Shown: piece after piece, positions 35,568 to 48,051 of the stretch
Layout: every line of letters begins with the position of its first letter
Position numbering within the stretch: the stretch's first letter is position 1
Assembly: GCA_025093555.1 (NCBI GenBank)
Contig: JAIWNF010000010.1
Coordinates: 372,001 to 436,000 of the forward strand
Direction of reading: 5' to 3'
Origin: Circinella umbellata
Lineage: Eukaryota > Mucoromycota > Mucoromycetes > Mucorales > Lichtheimiaceae
Length of the DNA: 64,000 nt
The notes under the pieces: model-generated
What the model was told of the DNA's origin: nothing
The model's database searches: none
Seen by the model: only the letters and a program-made list of their open reading frames with translations
Position numbers and translations under genes: made by a program

Positions 35568-36810
35568 ATGTCTACTGCTGTTCAACAACCTACGCCCACT
35601 GAAAATAAGCCTAAGGCTTCCTGGAGAGGCTTTTCTCTTGATAAGACCAACTTTATTGAAGCCGAATTCCCTGATAAGATCGAAGGCCCTTCTGTTTGGA
35701 ATGGAAAAGAACTCGAAAAAACTCCTGAAAAATGGATCTACTACCTTACGGCCGAAGACATTGCTGATATCGAAGCTGGCTTAAAACACTTTTTCTCTTT
35801 GAACCTTCCTTTGGTAATATTTATTATTCGATTGTCTTTTTTTTTTATTTTTATTTTCGAAAAAACATATCTTGCTTGAATTATTTTTTTAACATGTATT
35901 TTTATTTATTGTATGTTGTATTATATTATAGACCGAAGTCACCAAAGAAACTTTCCCTTTGACCAGTTTTGAACAAGTTATCAAAAACCAACTCCATACG
36001 TTGTTCCATGGCTATGGTTTCAGCCTTATTCGTGGCCTCGACATCTTAAAGTATGAACGCAAGGAACAAGCAGCGATTTTCTTAGGTATTGGTGCTTACC
36101 TTGGTAGAACTAAGCCTCAAAACGGTAAAGGCCATATTCTCGGTCACGTCAAGGATCTTTCCTATGGTTCAGCAAGTAAGAGTCTTTACAATCCTGATGA
36201 ACCTACCACCCGTATCTATACCACTCGCAAAGCTCAGCCTTTCCATGTTGACGGTACCGACGTTGTTGGCCTTCTTGCTTTGAACACAGGTTTTGAAGGT
36301 GGTTTGAGTTCGCTTGTTTCCTCGCGTACTCTTTACAATCGTCTTCAAGAGCTCCGTCCTGATATCGTTGAATTGCTCAAAGAACCTTGGCTCTGGGACA
36401 GAAAGGGTGAGCATGGCCCTGATGAACCTGAATACATTTCTGCTGCACCTATCACCTACTACAAGGATCGCTTGTTTACTTTCTGGGGACCCCATTTCTT
36501 TGAAACAATGACTCGTTTCCCTGAAGTTACCATTGATGAAAAGTATTTTGAAGCTATGAACTATATTGAAGAGCTTTCCCAAAAGGAAGCTTTGAGTATG
36601 CAACTTGAAGTCGGTGATATCCAATTTGTTCAAAACTATCAAATCATGCATGCCCGTAGTGCCTACACAGACAAACCTGAAGCGTGTCGCCACTTACTTC
36701 GTTTATGGCTTACTGTTGATACCAATGAAGTTGGTTGGGATATTCCTTTTCAGAAGGCTGATTACGATTATGGTTACGCCAAACGCACCGTTCCTTTGGA
36801 AGCCGAGTAA
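35568..36810 (+). CDS. TauD/TfdA-type Fe(II)/2-oxoglutarate dioxygenase
   Basis: Two exons, 35568-35813 and 35932-36810, with a 118-bp intron (GTAATA..ATAG); 374 aa. Clavaminate-synthase-like fold with the metal site FHVDGTD (His187, Asp189), the distal His322 in IMHARSAYTD and the 2-oxoglutarate-binding Arg339 in HLLRLWL. GYGFSLIRGL, GAYLGRTKPQN and the stretch after the HxD motif are typical of fungal TauD proteins. The family oxidises sulfonates, carboxylates or small organic acids using oxygen and 2-oxoglutarate. The exact substrate cannot be told; sulfonate use (Jlp1-like) is one possibility. No targeting signal is evident, so it is probably cytosolic. Codon use is strongly biased (many CTT/GGT/AAG), suggesting good expression. 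Confidence 0.93.
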
Positions 36811-39800
36811 ATAACTTTATCATCATAATCATCATTATTATATTCCTCTCTTTATTTTGATTCCCTTTCTTGTCCTCTTTCTCTCTTTTCTTTTATTCTT
36901 TTGAGTTAGTATTATTATCGACAATCTGTATATAGCAAAAGAAAAAAAAATAAATAAAAGCATTGTCTACTTCCTGTTTTTTGAATTATAATAATTCAGG
37001 TATTCTGTATAATATTACATATTGAAAAAAAAAGTCGTTTACGTGACGCTTAAAAATTGTTATTATTATATACCTTTTAAATAGGCACTTTGCTTTTAAA
37101 ATTTTACATACCTAGGTATCCCTAAAATACGTTCACACAAAAGTATAAAATAAGAAAAGTTGCTCTTTTTATAATAATAATAATACTAAAATTATATTAA
37201 CCCGATTAGTAAAAAACTGGTTCGCTGCATCTATTTTTTTCATGCAACTCTATAAATGTCTACCGCAGCAATATTTTATACACAATCATCAAATAAATAA
37301 GGAAGGAGGATGCATTGTCTACGTAACACTCAAAAGTAATTAATAACACAAAACAAATATGTCTTATTCAGGCATGTCATTTTATATGTATTATCAATCA
37401 TATTAATTTATATTTATTATAATGCTTATTCTCAAAAATAATATTTATTTGTTTTTTATTCATAGTCAAAAAAAACAGGTTTTACATAAGCAGAAGGTTG
37501 TGTAGTTGCCAACTAAAACATGAAAACAATAAGAGCAATAAATTGAAATACATCTATGTTAGCAAGATTAATCTGTACGTATCGGTCTACTAAAATATTG
37601 AATGAAGGCTTGATTATCAAGGGGATTTCAATGATGCCACAGTCAAAAGAATAAAAATTACAGCTAACTTAAAAAGAATTTGGATAAAATTTATGACAAA
37701 TAAAAATAAAGTTAATTTTACTTAATTTTTAGTACATAATTTTTATAATGTAGATTGACTACATTATAATATATATAATTTATGGGTGTTGAAATCTTGT
37801 ACCATCTTTGAAAGATTAAGAATATAATTTTATTGCGTATTTAATAACATCAATATATAATAGTAAGGCAGCAGATTAAAAAATCTTTCATATGTCTCAT
37901 TGATTGAAAATAATGTAGCTACTTATAGATATAAAGCCATGCATGTAAAACTTCTCTCCATCTCTATATAGAAAGACGGAAAATGCATTTTCCGATAGCT
38001 TCCTTCTGAACAAGGAAATCGAGGAAAATAAGATTTCATGTGTGACGCAGCGAGGTCCAGCCCTGGGTTATTCATCCTTTGTGTAAGTGTTTCACCCAGT
38101 ATAGAAGTTCGTTAGATCGATTACGAACAATTGCAGATCGATGGCGTTGTCGTTGTTAAAATAGTAAGCAACAGGGTCTATAAAGAAATTATTACTCTCA
38201 TTCTCAGCTGATAGACTCGAGGTGACAATAATAATAGCTATAATAACAATCATGGTTATGCAAAATATAGGAGTGTTTACCACTTAAAAAAGATATCTTT
38301 ATTCTTAATTTGGATACGAACGTGAGAGAAGATTAAGCTAAATCATTAGTTGATACTGTATCTTTATTCCATGGATGCCACTTATCGGATAACAAGAAGC
38401 AAAGGATCTTTTTCTCGCGCGATGAAACATGTTTTCCCACGTAAACTACCCTTAAAAGTTAATGGCTTCTAAAAGAACATGGGTTTTAATCTCAATATAT
38501 ACGTACTCGGTCAGAATAATTATAAATTAAAAAGTACATCTTTGATATCTAATGAATAAAAGATGAGGGTTTTGATTTATATATTTGCAAATTTTCTTAT
38601 ATATGAGATTCTAAAGAATAATACTATAATCAGTATAGCAAAGGTTCATATGAATTAAGATTTTAACAATGAAGATTTCATCATACGTATATAAACACAA
38701 AAGATCTATTCATAAAGAAATTTTTTATATCAATACGTGACCTGTATCAGCTAAAAGTAAAAAAAAACCCCAACCTGTTTGTATGCAGCCAATAATTTAC
38801 TCTATGCGACTCATCTGAGTCGTTAACTCGGGATTAAAGCATATCCAGTCTGATATTTCGGAAGCAATTAATAAGATTGTTGTGTTCATGTGAGATAGCT
38901 ATGATAAAACTCATGGTAACCATCGGATAAGCGTCGTATATACGATATATATTTATTTACCAAAATGGCGAGATCTTTAGAGTTAGGATATACAATGAAT
39001 ATAAGCACTTGTATTTATTAATAATAGTGGAATTTAAAGAGTTGTCTGTTGTCAAACATCAATAAGTTGCACGGACCTCGTCCCGGTTTTTATTAATTGA
39101 CAATTAGCTATAGTACATATAGCTCCGCATCAACATTTTTGAGCTGGTATTGATATTGAAGTTAAAAATATATTAAGAAACCAATATTCTGGTTCACTAG
39201 TATATCGATAAATGCCAAAGAAACACAACAAAAATTGTCTACCCGATATGAAGCCCTATATTGGGCCATCTTCCTTTAAAGAAGATTTTTCCATATTTGT
39301 TCACATCCAACAGACGCTTATTAATAATTAAGCTATTCAATGACGAACCTTTTTTCGTAAAATAGAAAAATAGAGATATTATTTACATGGCTGAAGATCT
39401 ACATTAAAAACCGAAAAGATGGGGGAGGATATGAACAATAAAAATGACGTGATAACACATAAAAAAGATGAGAAGAATTACGAAATATCTTTTTTTTTTC
39501 GTAACTCTATTTCTTTTTCTTCAATTCTGACACCATCCGAATAAAAGATGGTGCATTGAACAAGAAAGATATAATGTGTTATGAAAAAAAAGAACTAACT
39601 CTTTTTTTTTTTCCAAGGGGTAAAATATAAAGAAAGATGGGGGGGGCGGATCATAATACTTGTGTAGCCATCATAATTTTTTTTTTCTTCCTCCCTTTAT
39701 GCGCATTACATGTGGTGAAATAAAATAATTTCAAGAACAACTGAAAGTAACACAAGACCAAACATGGAATAGAAAAAATCAGATAAGCCCAGCAGTTTTT

Positions 39801-39819
39801 TTTTTTTTTTTTTTTTTTT
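36811..39819. other. 3-kb intergenic region between convergent genes
   Basis: The TauD 3' end (with AATAAATAAAA at about 36950) and the Apd1 3' end face each other across this AT-rich gap. A GGTCC..CCTGGGTTATTCATCC stretch near 38055 weakly resembles the inner end of the MULE terminal repeat. No gene recognised. Confidence 0.5.
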
Positions 39820-39821
39820 TT
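39796..39821. repeat. Oligo(T) tract of 26 bases at the Apd1 stop codon
   Basis: Read on the minus strand, the Apd1 stop codon TAA runs directly into an oligo(A) tract, so the 3' UTR begins with a poly(A)-like sequence encoded in the genome. Confidence 0.85.
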
Positions 39822-41029
39822 ACCAACGAAGTCTATCAGATTTTATTTCCCCAAAACTGTGTGACATAGCCCCTCGGTATAATTCTTTAATGACTTTCCC
39901 CGCACAAATTGTATCTTCAATAATTGCTCGACAATGGCAAGCATTTACACGTCCATACCAAATGCCTGTTTGGCCTTCATGAATGTAACATATTACATTT
40001 CCTGCAAATTTGTGACCTTTTTTTTTTAAAATAAATAAATAAATATAAATAAAAAAAATCTTTTGTTTAGTTGGTTGAAATTATAATATGTTTATATTAT
40101 ATATAGTATATTCATTTCTTTTGTTGTCGTGATTATTTACCTCCTACATGGCTAACCATATAAATAGCTACATCATCTTCAGTGAGATCCTTTTCTCGTA
40201 ACACATTATCAAATTCAGCCCCGAGAATAGGTGCTGTAATGCCACAACGTTTGTCACGTTTCTTGTGTGAGCAGATCAAAATCATGGCTTTATGTGTATT
40301 TTTTATGATCTGCATATCATCAGGTGAAGAAGTATATTCAATTGTGTGGCCATTCGATTGACCTTTTGCATGTCCATTATTATGTCGATGATGGCCGTTG
40401 GAAGACCCTTTGGCATGTTTATTGATATATCCATTAGAACGACCATTTGTTGTTGAATGACCATTGATATATTCATTACTGTGTCCATTTATATGACCAT
40501 TACTATTAGCTTTTTGTTCTTCTTTGGTGAATGATGGGATTGGTATGTTGAGGAACTTATCAAAAAATGTTTGTGCGCGGTCTGGAGTAACGTTGGTAAT
40601 AAGAATATTATCTGGTATAATAATTACGTCTTGACCATTTTTAATTGTTGATTGTTGTGTAAGCCTTGATGTATTTGTAATAAATATACGACCTGCTTTA
40701 TTAGCATCATATTGTTTTTTGATGATAGAATTCAAGTTTGCAGCAAGTGTGCCTTCATCTTCTTCAATTTTTTCTGCCCAATCAACTTGGCCTGTACTAA
40801 TCATAACTTGTCGACCATAAGGTTTCATTGACCCCAGTAAAGGTGTTTCTTCATCAAATTGAAGATAAGGAGGAAATTGTTTATGATCGTCACATGGTGC
40901 TGGACATGCTGAACAATCGCCATCCACAATGCAATCGGATGGTGGAATCTGATCAATGTTAACAGGTGGTTGTAGTTCTTCGGAAGTGTAACCCACTGCG
41001 TTACCAAGTTTACGCAATAATGATGCCAT
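39820..41029 (-). CDS. Apd1-type thioredoxin-like [2Fe-2S] protein
   Basis: Two exons, 41029-40141 and 40016-39820, with a 124-bp intron (GTAAAT..AAAG); 361 aa. It matches the sucrase/ferredoxin-like family (yeast Apd1, Aim32). Near the C-terminus are ICSHKKRDKRCGITAPIL (Cys253, Cys262), VSHVGGHKFAGN (His294, His298) and WYGRV. The Cys-x8-Cys and His-x3-His spacings match the bis-histidinyl cluster ligands described for yeast Apd1. The N-terminal domain has CSACPAPCDDH. Apd1 is linked to redox-drug sensitivity and actin-patch distribution; its electron partners are poorly known. Residues about 175-230 form a low-complexity Asn-Gly-His repeat, not typical of the family and probably a disordered loop before the cluster domain. 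GT microsatellites lie just upstream of the ATG. Confidence 0.9.
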
Positions 41030-41031
41030 TG

Positions 41032-41074
<43 letters not shown>

Positions 41075-44000
41075 TGAAAGGGAGTGGTCGTATGTATACC
41101 AAGAGGAAAGAATAAAAAAAAAAAAAGAGTAGGGAGGTAGAAAAGAAAAAGAAAAGAGTACAAGAAATTGTTCCAACAAAAAAAAAAAAACTGAGCTATA
41201 TATAAATATGTTTAATATGCTTGTCAATTTGGGGACTGTGGTTATCAGATCCCGCTGGGTTCAATACGCTTTTTTTTTTATAAAGATACTAAAACCCCAA
41301 ATGTGGTAAAATTTTCATCATCACATTTATGGTTTTAATCTTCATTTGTGTGAAAGAGGAAAAAAGTATAATCAAACAATATAAACTCTTTTATTCTTCT
41401 GCTTAATCCCTTTTATGTTCTCGTGTGGAAGTAATAGCAAACACATGATTTCAGCTTTGACTTGAAAGCTCACTTTTTGTCCGACGAGTCAAAAAAAATA
41501 AAATAAAAATATCAACCCATGTTAGACGGCACGTGGATTCGCTGGGTTACACCTTGCGTCAAAGTGGGCGTACAAGATCGTCCCTTTTTTTTTTGGAATA
41601 AAAGAAACCCCATTTATAATGTTTGAACAATTGAAGACTTTACAATCATTGCTGTATTTCATTTCTATTTATAATTCAATTCTATACTAAACTTATATAT
41701 ATCATTTTAATAGATGAAAAAGAGAGAAGGAGAGAGAGAGAGGGAGAGGATAAGCATCTAACTAATTGATTGGTTGCACAATAATTGCTTTGTTGTGAAA
41801 AAATCACCAAGTCGCCCAAAAAAAAAGAAAAAGGTTTCTTCTTTATGTTGTTGTTGCACAATAAGATGGAATACTCGGGTTCTCTCTTAGCATTATCAAA
41901 TATTTATAAAATCATTAACCCTTCTATTTTCTTCCAACCATGCATTTTATAACAAATAAATAAAAAAAAAAAAGTGACGGATTAACGTAATTTCCCTAAC
42001 AGCACGTTAATTCTTGTGCTGAAATAAATCATTTTCATTATGTTGTGGGACAACATACAATAAAAAATTATTATAGTCTACCTGTTGGGTTATTAAAAAG
42101 GGCCACACCTTTTTCATTTCTGAAGGGAATGACCGCGCGCAGACCTTAATTCAACTATTAATTCGATTCGTTTTAAAACGTTAACGGAGTTCAAAGGAAA
42201 ATATAGTATTTTTGGATAATTTATCAATTATACATACATCCCTTTATGCATGAGTTTTATAAAAAAAAAAATGAAGGGATGAAAAAGAAGCCGAACGTCC
42301 GCGCGTTACTTTTTTTTTTTTTTTGAGTTTATACGTACATCTTTGAAATTGCCATAATATAGTAAACTTGACATGCATAAATCAGGTTATTGAAACTAAT
42401 TATGTATTTACAACTTTTCCAATAATTAAAGAAACATGATGGTTCTGGTGAACAAAAAAAGTCACATGGATCGGGGATCATAGTACATAGAACTTATGCA
42501 AATATCATTGTTCTAAAAATTTTTTCATGTTGATTGTTTTGTCACGTTGCTGTAAATGAGGCGTATAAACAGTAGCAACTGTTGATGTAATGACAATTTT
42601 GCTGTGCCCAATAAATTACAGTACCTCGTGCTTTCTCCATAGGTAAGCGTATAGAAGTTACATATCAAAACTCAAACAGGTGATATAATGGCTACACTTG
42701 TATCACAACTCTTTTTCTTCTCAATCAAAGTTTTATTAAGCTTGTCTCTTTTTTTTTTACGAGTGTGAAAAAAAAAAGTAACATACGTTTCTTTGCTCAT
42801 CTCTCCCCTTAAACTGTATAACATATCTATATTTAACATAACAATAAAATGGTTGTTACGTATATTTTATATATTATATAATTAGAGTCTAGCAGAGCAC
42901 GTAACTACGTTGTGATGTTCTTTTTTTTTTTTGGTTACCTAGCCTACCAAATATACTTTACGCAAAGACCCAACTGCCTGGTAATGTTCTGAGAAAAAAA
43001 AAAGTGATATGCATAATATACTTTTAAAAGACACCAGTGGACTTGAATGTATTTATAAAGAGTGTTTGTTAACCAGTTAAGATAACTTTGGGAACTGCAT
43101 ACATAATATATAGCAATACATGATTCTTATGCATTGAAAAAAAATATATTTATAGATCATTGAATGATAAGTATGCTTGGTGATCAATGCATATGCTCTA
43201 ATAATAATGCCAAGCTCATCTTTTATAACGTATACAACAGAACGGATATATAACGCCCAAGTGCTTTTATGTTTGTGAAATCAAAAATACTGTTTCTCTT
43301 AGCTGAATAATTATTAACAGTAATATTTTTACTTATCTTTAAATGCAAGAATCAACAGTAAAACAAAAAACAAAATGTGTCAATAATATTTCACATAAAA
43401 CTGTTTATTCATCAACGAAAGAAAAAATCTAAATGAAAAAATTTGGTTATAATCAAGGTAAGTATACCAATATATGGATGTTGTTATTTGTATAATATAC
43501 TTATCTTGGTTAATTAGTTCCAAAAATGGGGTGGTTTTATTAATATTACTTAATGGGTCCGCTTTTCTTCTTATCATTATACAGAAACTACAATCGATTG
43601 GCTAGTGTTAGTTCTGAATAAAGATAAACATAAAAATAAATATTACAGGATAGCTTGTCACAATTGAAAAGAATAATTTTTATTTTGTCCGAAACATTTA
43701 TATAATGTTCTATCAATGATAAGGTAAAGTCATAATAGAGACTGTTGTTATTTTCAAGTGACGTTTAGGATATAAGTAGAATATGGCTATTCTGATACGT
43801 ATATTCCATATTAACCAGTGGAATCATAATAGTTGAACTATATGTTTACTAGACTTTCATTACAATGCTTGGTTTTACACATGTAATTAATAATAAAACA
43901 GGTATATATAAAGAAGCAGATATAGTAATGTACAGGGTTAACATTATAGATTACAAGAAATTTAATAATGTATGTAATTTAATTAATTAGTCTACATATC

Positions 44001-45140
44001 TTTTTATTTGAGAAATAAAACAAAGTGACCATCATGATACTCTTTGCAGCATCAAAATAAATTAAGTAGAGAATACTGTCTAATATTTAGTAATATTATT
44101 GATAATAGCTGGTCTATCCCACACAAGGACAGATAATTATGAGAACAAGGACCAATAATCTAAACAATGTGTTACGACTTTGATATATTTAATTCTTAAA
44201 AAAAAAAACAAGAATCAAATTTCAAAGACATAACTCTTTTTTAAACAAGCTTTAATAGGTGTTTTAATTTTGGTAAGAAGAACGCTTGTAGGTTTTTCTT
44301 TAAAGAACATTAAAAAAAAAAGTGGTTTCATCCTAATAATTGAACATATATAGCTCATCATCGTCTTGGTTTATTAATAGATATACAGTTATTTTATCAA
44401 TAGCGATTACTGGCTTTCATTATGTTTGTATTCTTCACCACTATATGTTTCGATTGCTTTTGATCTATATGACAAAGCAGGCTTAAATAAAAAAGAAGTC
44501 GTGTTGGCTGCATTAGCAACACATCTCATGTTCTTCCATTCTCTCGATCCCCATTTCAATTATAATCGAAATTTTTCTTCAATCATCTATAAATATAATA
44601 TATAAAAAAAAGAAAAAGTGTTAACAATCGATTACTTTTATAACCATCATATCATCAAAGTAAAACTTCAAAATAGGAAATTTAGAATAATATAGATACC
44701 TTTTTATTTTTCGCTTCTTCAACATTTGGAAATTATGGATATCAGGTTGTAATCAATATTTAGCTAATCATCCTCCTTAATACTCCAAGCACTCATTGAC
44801 AAATGTTAGTAGTTTACCACAAGTTTACGTCAAACTGAATGGTATTTGAATTTACCTTAATAAACAAACTTAAAACAACATATTAGCATATGATTTCAGC
44901 AGCTACGATAAAGTTCTTCACATATCTCATTTTTTTCGTATGTCTATATATTACTTTGAAATTTTTTTTTTCGCTGTTTGTTTATCATTCGCGACAAATT
45001 CATCATCTACACCAAGTTAGATAAAAAGTATAATGTTTCTACGTATAGACATTAATGGTATACGGCAACATGATATCACATATTTACTACTGCGTACATT
45101 TATATCATTTACATTATCATGTTACCAATTAAATTATAGG
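41030..45140. other. 4.1-kb gene-poor region
   Basis: Starts with (AT)n and (GT)n microsatellites (about 41035-41074), part of the Apd1 leader. The rest is AT-rich with many T/A runs and no supported gene. A GCTGGGTTCAATACG near 41250 resembles a tRNA T-arm, but no full cloverleaf can be drawn. Confidence 0.5.
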
Positions 45141-45274
45141 GCCGTCACCGAACCGTGGAAAACTACTGTATTGCTTGCCCTCCAGTTATTCGCCGTACAA
45201 AATTTCCAATTCACCTCGCCCCCAACCACATACAATTTTCCATTTGTCTTGTTAATCGTCTCTATATATTATAA
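45141..45274 (+). repeat. Diverged single copy of the 213-bp satellite unit
   Basis: It aligns with the array at 26780-27943 through CGAACCGTGGAAAACT, TTGCTTGCCCTCCAGTT, CGCCCCCAACCA, ATTTTCCATT, GTCTTG and TCTATATATTATAA. The opening GAACCGTGGAAAAC is shared with the last, diverged array unit at 27900. It contains only one unit and has lost parts of the loop. It lies 17 kb from the array, so this sequence is dispersed as well as tandem. Confidence 0.85.
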
Positions 45275-46814
45275 CAAAAATGTTGAAACTACCATAATGA
45301 CTCATACATTGCTATTATTACTCATAGTAAATGATAAATTTAATCTGAGCAAATATAATTTGTCTTTGAACGATGTTATTACATAGGATTACTATGTGTA
45401 CGGGTTTTTATGCATACGCAAATATTGGGGATGTTAGAATAACATTTATATTAGCTTATATTATTGGTCTTTTGTTTTTTTAAGCTTACTATAATATTTT
45501 AGCAACTGGCTTCTCATTTTTATTTTTTATCTTTATCCCAGCTGTGCAAACAAAAAAAAATTGTGGGGTCCACCTGTATACGTATATAATATAAAGAATC
45601 ATTTTTGGTAAATCGATATTGATGAGAAGCAAAAAAAAAAAAAAGCTGACATAAATTATAGTCATGAAATGAAAAAAATTACTAGCCACGCTACTGCCAT
45701 CTCCTCCAGCTCATCACAAGTCCCACCTTCTCGTCAACTTAGATATACGTATTACATTAGATGATATTACAATCAGCATAATCCTAGCTAACTATTATGC
45801 AATAGATATCTATAATGATTAACAGCGATGATGATATGATACATACGCAAAATATGTTTTCATCAACGTAATAAATAATTTATAGTTCTCTGTTACATAC
45901 TTTTAGTACTATTATTATTACAAAGAAAGTTCTAGCTTAAAAAATTTAAATTTCAATGACTTGTTCTTCCCCCCCCCCACATTATTATGATATTTATAGT
46001 TGTTATTTATTTGCCCTACAAAAAAAAAAAAGAACCATTTTGTCATGAGAAACCATTAAAAAAGCAGGTACTATTTTTTCTGGCGTTTCTAATCGTAGAC
46101 CAATTATGCAATGATTTACTCCGGTCCTCTAAAAACAAAGTTTTGTTTTCTCACGGTTTTTATAATTATGAGTTTTTTGCTGTGTGTGAGAGTGTACTTG
46201 ATAGGGGGGAGGCCATGATGAGTAGAAATAGGCGCACGGACCCTTATACAACATAGTTCATATTCGTTGGGTACCTAAATCTTTTATTTTTATTTTTGCT
46301 CATGATGTATATTATATTTTATTGTAAAACTAATAATAATACATGTGTAGTTTATGAATATACATAACATATGATAAATATATCCTAACAATAACACTTT
46401 TAGAAAATGTCAGTAGTTAATAAAGATCGTTTGTATACATATATAAAATGATTCATACCTTGAAGTTAATTGGATTGATTATTTATCCATGAATAAACTT
46501 TATACTATTATTCTTATTACATCATTCTAACTAATATGTACTCATGAAGCTATCATAGTATACTGAAATATTGAACCGCTATTTTTTTTTTTTGTTCCTC
46601 TTTGTTACAATTACTTATGTTTCTTTTTACAAAATACTAATTCTACTTTTGAATTCTGTTATATATATTTTAATTTGGTATGGTAACACACCAATGGATG
46701 CAAAAATCCGGGAGATTGATTATATGGGGATCGGAACAAGAACTTTTTTGCTCCGCAAAAAAATAGTTGAGCAAAACAAAAGATCATCTAAATTATGTAA
46801 TTTTCGTCCAATTA
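45275..46814. other. Intergenic, 1.5 kb
   Basis: AT-rich. The short frames at 45489, 45987 and 46571 are rich in Phe, Ile, Tyr and Lys and unsupported. Nothing recognised apart from a C9 run near 45970. Confidence 0.5.
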
Positions 46815-47240
46815 CTGGTTTTTTCCAAATTATTTGCGCTGAAGTAAATTAATTTTGCGCTATGAGAAAAGATTATTTTGCGTTGTCTGGGGAATAAATT
46901 TGCGTTAGTAATTTTGCGCCAATGATTTTGCACCGAATTTTTTGCACTGAAGTATGTATGTCCAAACACTTAATATTTTTTATTGCCTCACCAGGGAATA
47001 TATTAAACAATATTTTATTAAAAATGATTATAAATGAATTTCATATGAGCCATTTGAGAAATAATAATTAAAATAAAGTTATAAGCACCAAGGAAGTAAA
47101 TATTTTGACGCAAAAACAGGAGCGCAAAATCATTGGCGCAAAATTACCAACGCAAATTTATTCCCCAGACAACGCAAAATAATCTTTTCTCATAGCGCAA
47201 AATTAATTTACTTCAGCGCAAATAATTTGGAAAAAACCTG
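46815..47240. mobile_element. 426-bp foldback MITE with 117-bp arms
   Basis: 46815-46931 and 47124-47240 are inverted copies over 117 bp with two mismatches, ending C(T/A)GGTTTTTTCC. Both ends abut TA (46813-46814 and 47241-47242), which fits a Tc1/mariner-like target duplication. Each arm contains repeated (A/T)TTTGCG words at irregular 10-25 bp spacing. The central 190 bp also holds related TTTTGC words and no coding potential. The whole element can fold into one long hairpin. Confidence 0.9.
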
Positions 47241-47664
47241 TACTAGAAAACGTGAGTAGAAGAAAGAGAATAAACGAAGTTTGACAAATTATAAATGACA
47301 TATACAAATCAAGCTTGTGAATAACTTAATCAAAAGTCAAATTATCTTTCTTTTTTTTTTTCTTTTTGTTTCTTTGTTCAACATGTTTCTGATTTATATG
47401 TATACAACAAATTCTGTACGTAATTTATTATAATAGGTCTCAGAGGTACGTAGTATGTTTAAAATAGGAAGATGAAAACCTAGGTACTCTATTTTTCTCA
47501 AATAATAAAAAGAACGGATTATTATTATTGTTTTTAACTTGAATATAAAAATGAGTATCTATATATCGTTCTTGACAATCCAAACTCGATTAATTATAAA
47601 AATGAGTGTTATCTTGGAAGCATAAAGTAAAAAACATTAAGTTCAAAAACTTTCTTTCTCTTTA

Positions 47665-47813
47665 ACGGAAATACATTTTCACGAACTTATTTGTTTTCGT
47701 GATACTTTAGATCTGGAAAACACAGTTTGTTTGATATATTACTACACTATAAAGAAGTCCATATTTTATTACGGAAATATGTTTTCACGACCACTTTATG
47801 CGATTTTCGTGAC
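47665..47813 (+). repeat. Duplicated hairpin motif upstream of ETF-QO
   Basis: ACGGAAATACATTTTCACGA (47665) recurs as ACGGAAATATGTTTTCACGA (47771), 106 bp apart. After each copy the inverted half TTTTCGTGA follows within about 20 bases, so each can form a 6-7 bp stem. They lie 240-390 bp before the ETF-QO ATG and may be a duplicated protein-binding site. Confidence 0.6.
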
Positions 47814-47929
47814 TGGTGGCTGTCTTCTTATTATTCAAAAAAACTAATCTTTTTGATGGCCCGGCATGTGAATTTAGTCATTGAAACTGATGAATACGTG
47901 TGTGTGTGTGTGTAAAGAATAGACTTTAT

Positions 47930-48050
47930 ATCTTTCTTTTCTTTTCTTTAACCTCTTTCTCTTTTTTCTTTCTCTTTTTCTTTTTTTTTCTCTCTCTCAA
48001 CTCCCCACTCTTTTCTTCCCCCCTAACACTTTTTCTTTTATTTTTTTAAC
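47930..48050 (+). promoter_or_regulatory. CT-rich promoter/leader tract of ETF-QO
   Basis: About 120 bp of almost uninterrupted C and T immediately before the start codon. Such tracts are common in strongly transcribed fungal genes. No clear TATA box was seen within it. Confidence 0.5.
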
Positions 48051-48051
48051 A

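Larger units (their letters stand above)
47241..48051. other. Region upstream of ETF-QO
   Basis: Includes a duplicated hairpin-forming motif (47665-47813) and, from about 47930 to 48050, a nearly pure pyrimidine (CT) tract ending TTTAACAATG, typical of a strong fungal promoter and leader. No gene recognised before 48052. Confidence 0.55.

Noticed and set aside
36169..36693. 174-aa minus-strand ORF inside the TauD gene
   Set aside because: Antisense shadow of a well-supported coding exon with strong codon bias.
38050..38090. Stretch resembling the inner part of the MULE terminal repeat (GGTCC..GGG..ATTCA.CC)
   Set aside because: Only about 20 matching bases with gaps; too short to distinguish from chance without alignment statistics.
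41200..41272. tRNA-like T-arm (GGGTTCAATAC) followed by a T run
   Set aside because: No D-arm (A box), acceptor pairing or anticodon arm could be drawn; not a tRNA gene.
45033..45386. 117-aa plus-strand ORF
   Set aside because: Runs across the solitary satellite copy; the frame is not kept in the other copies and shows no protein features.
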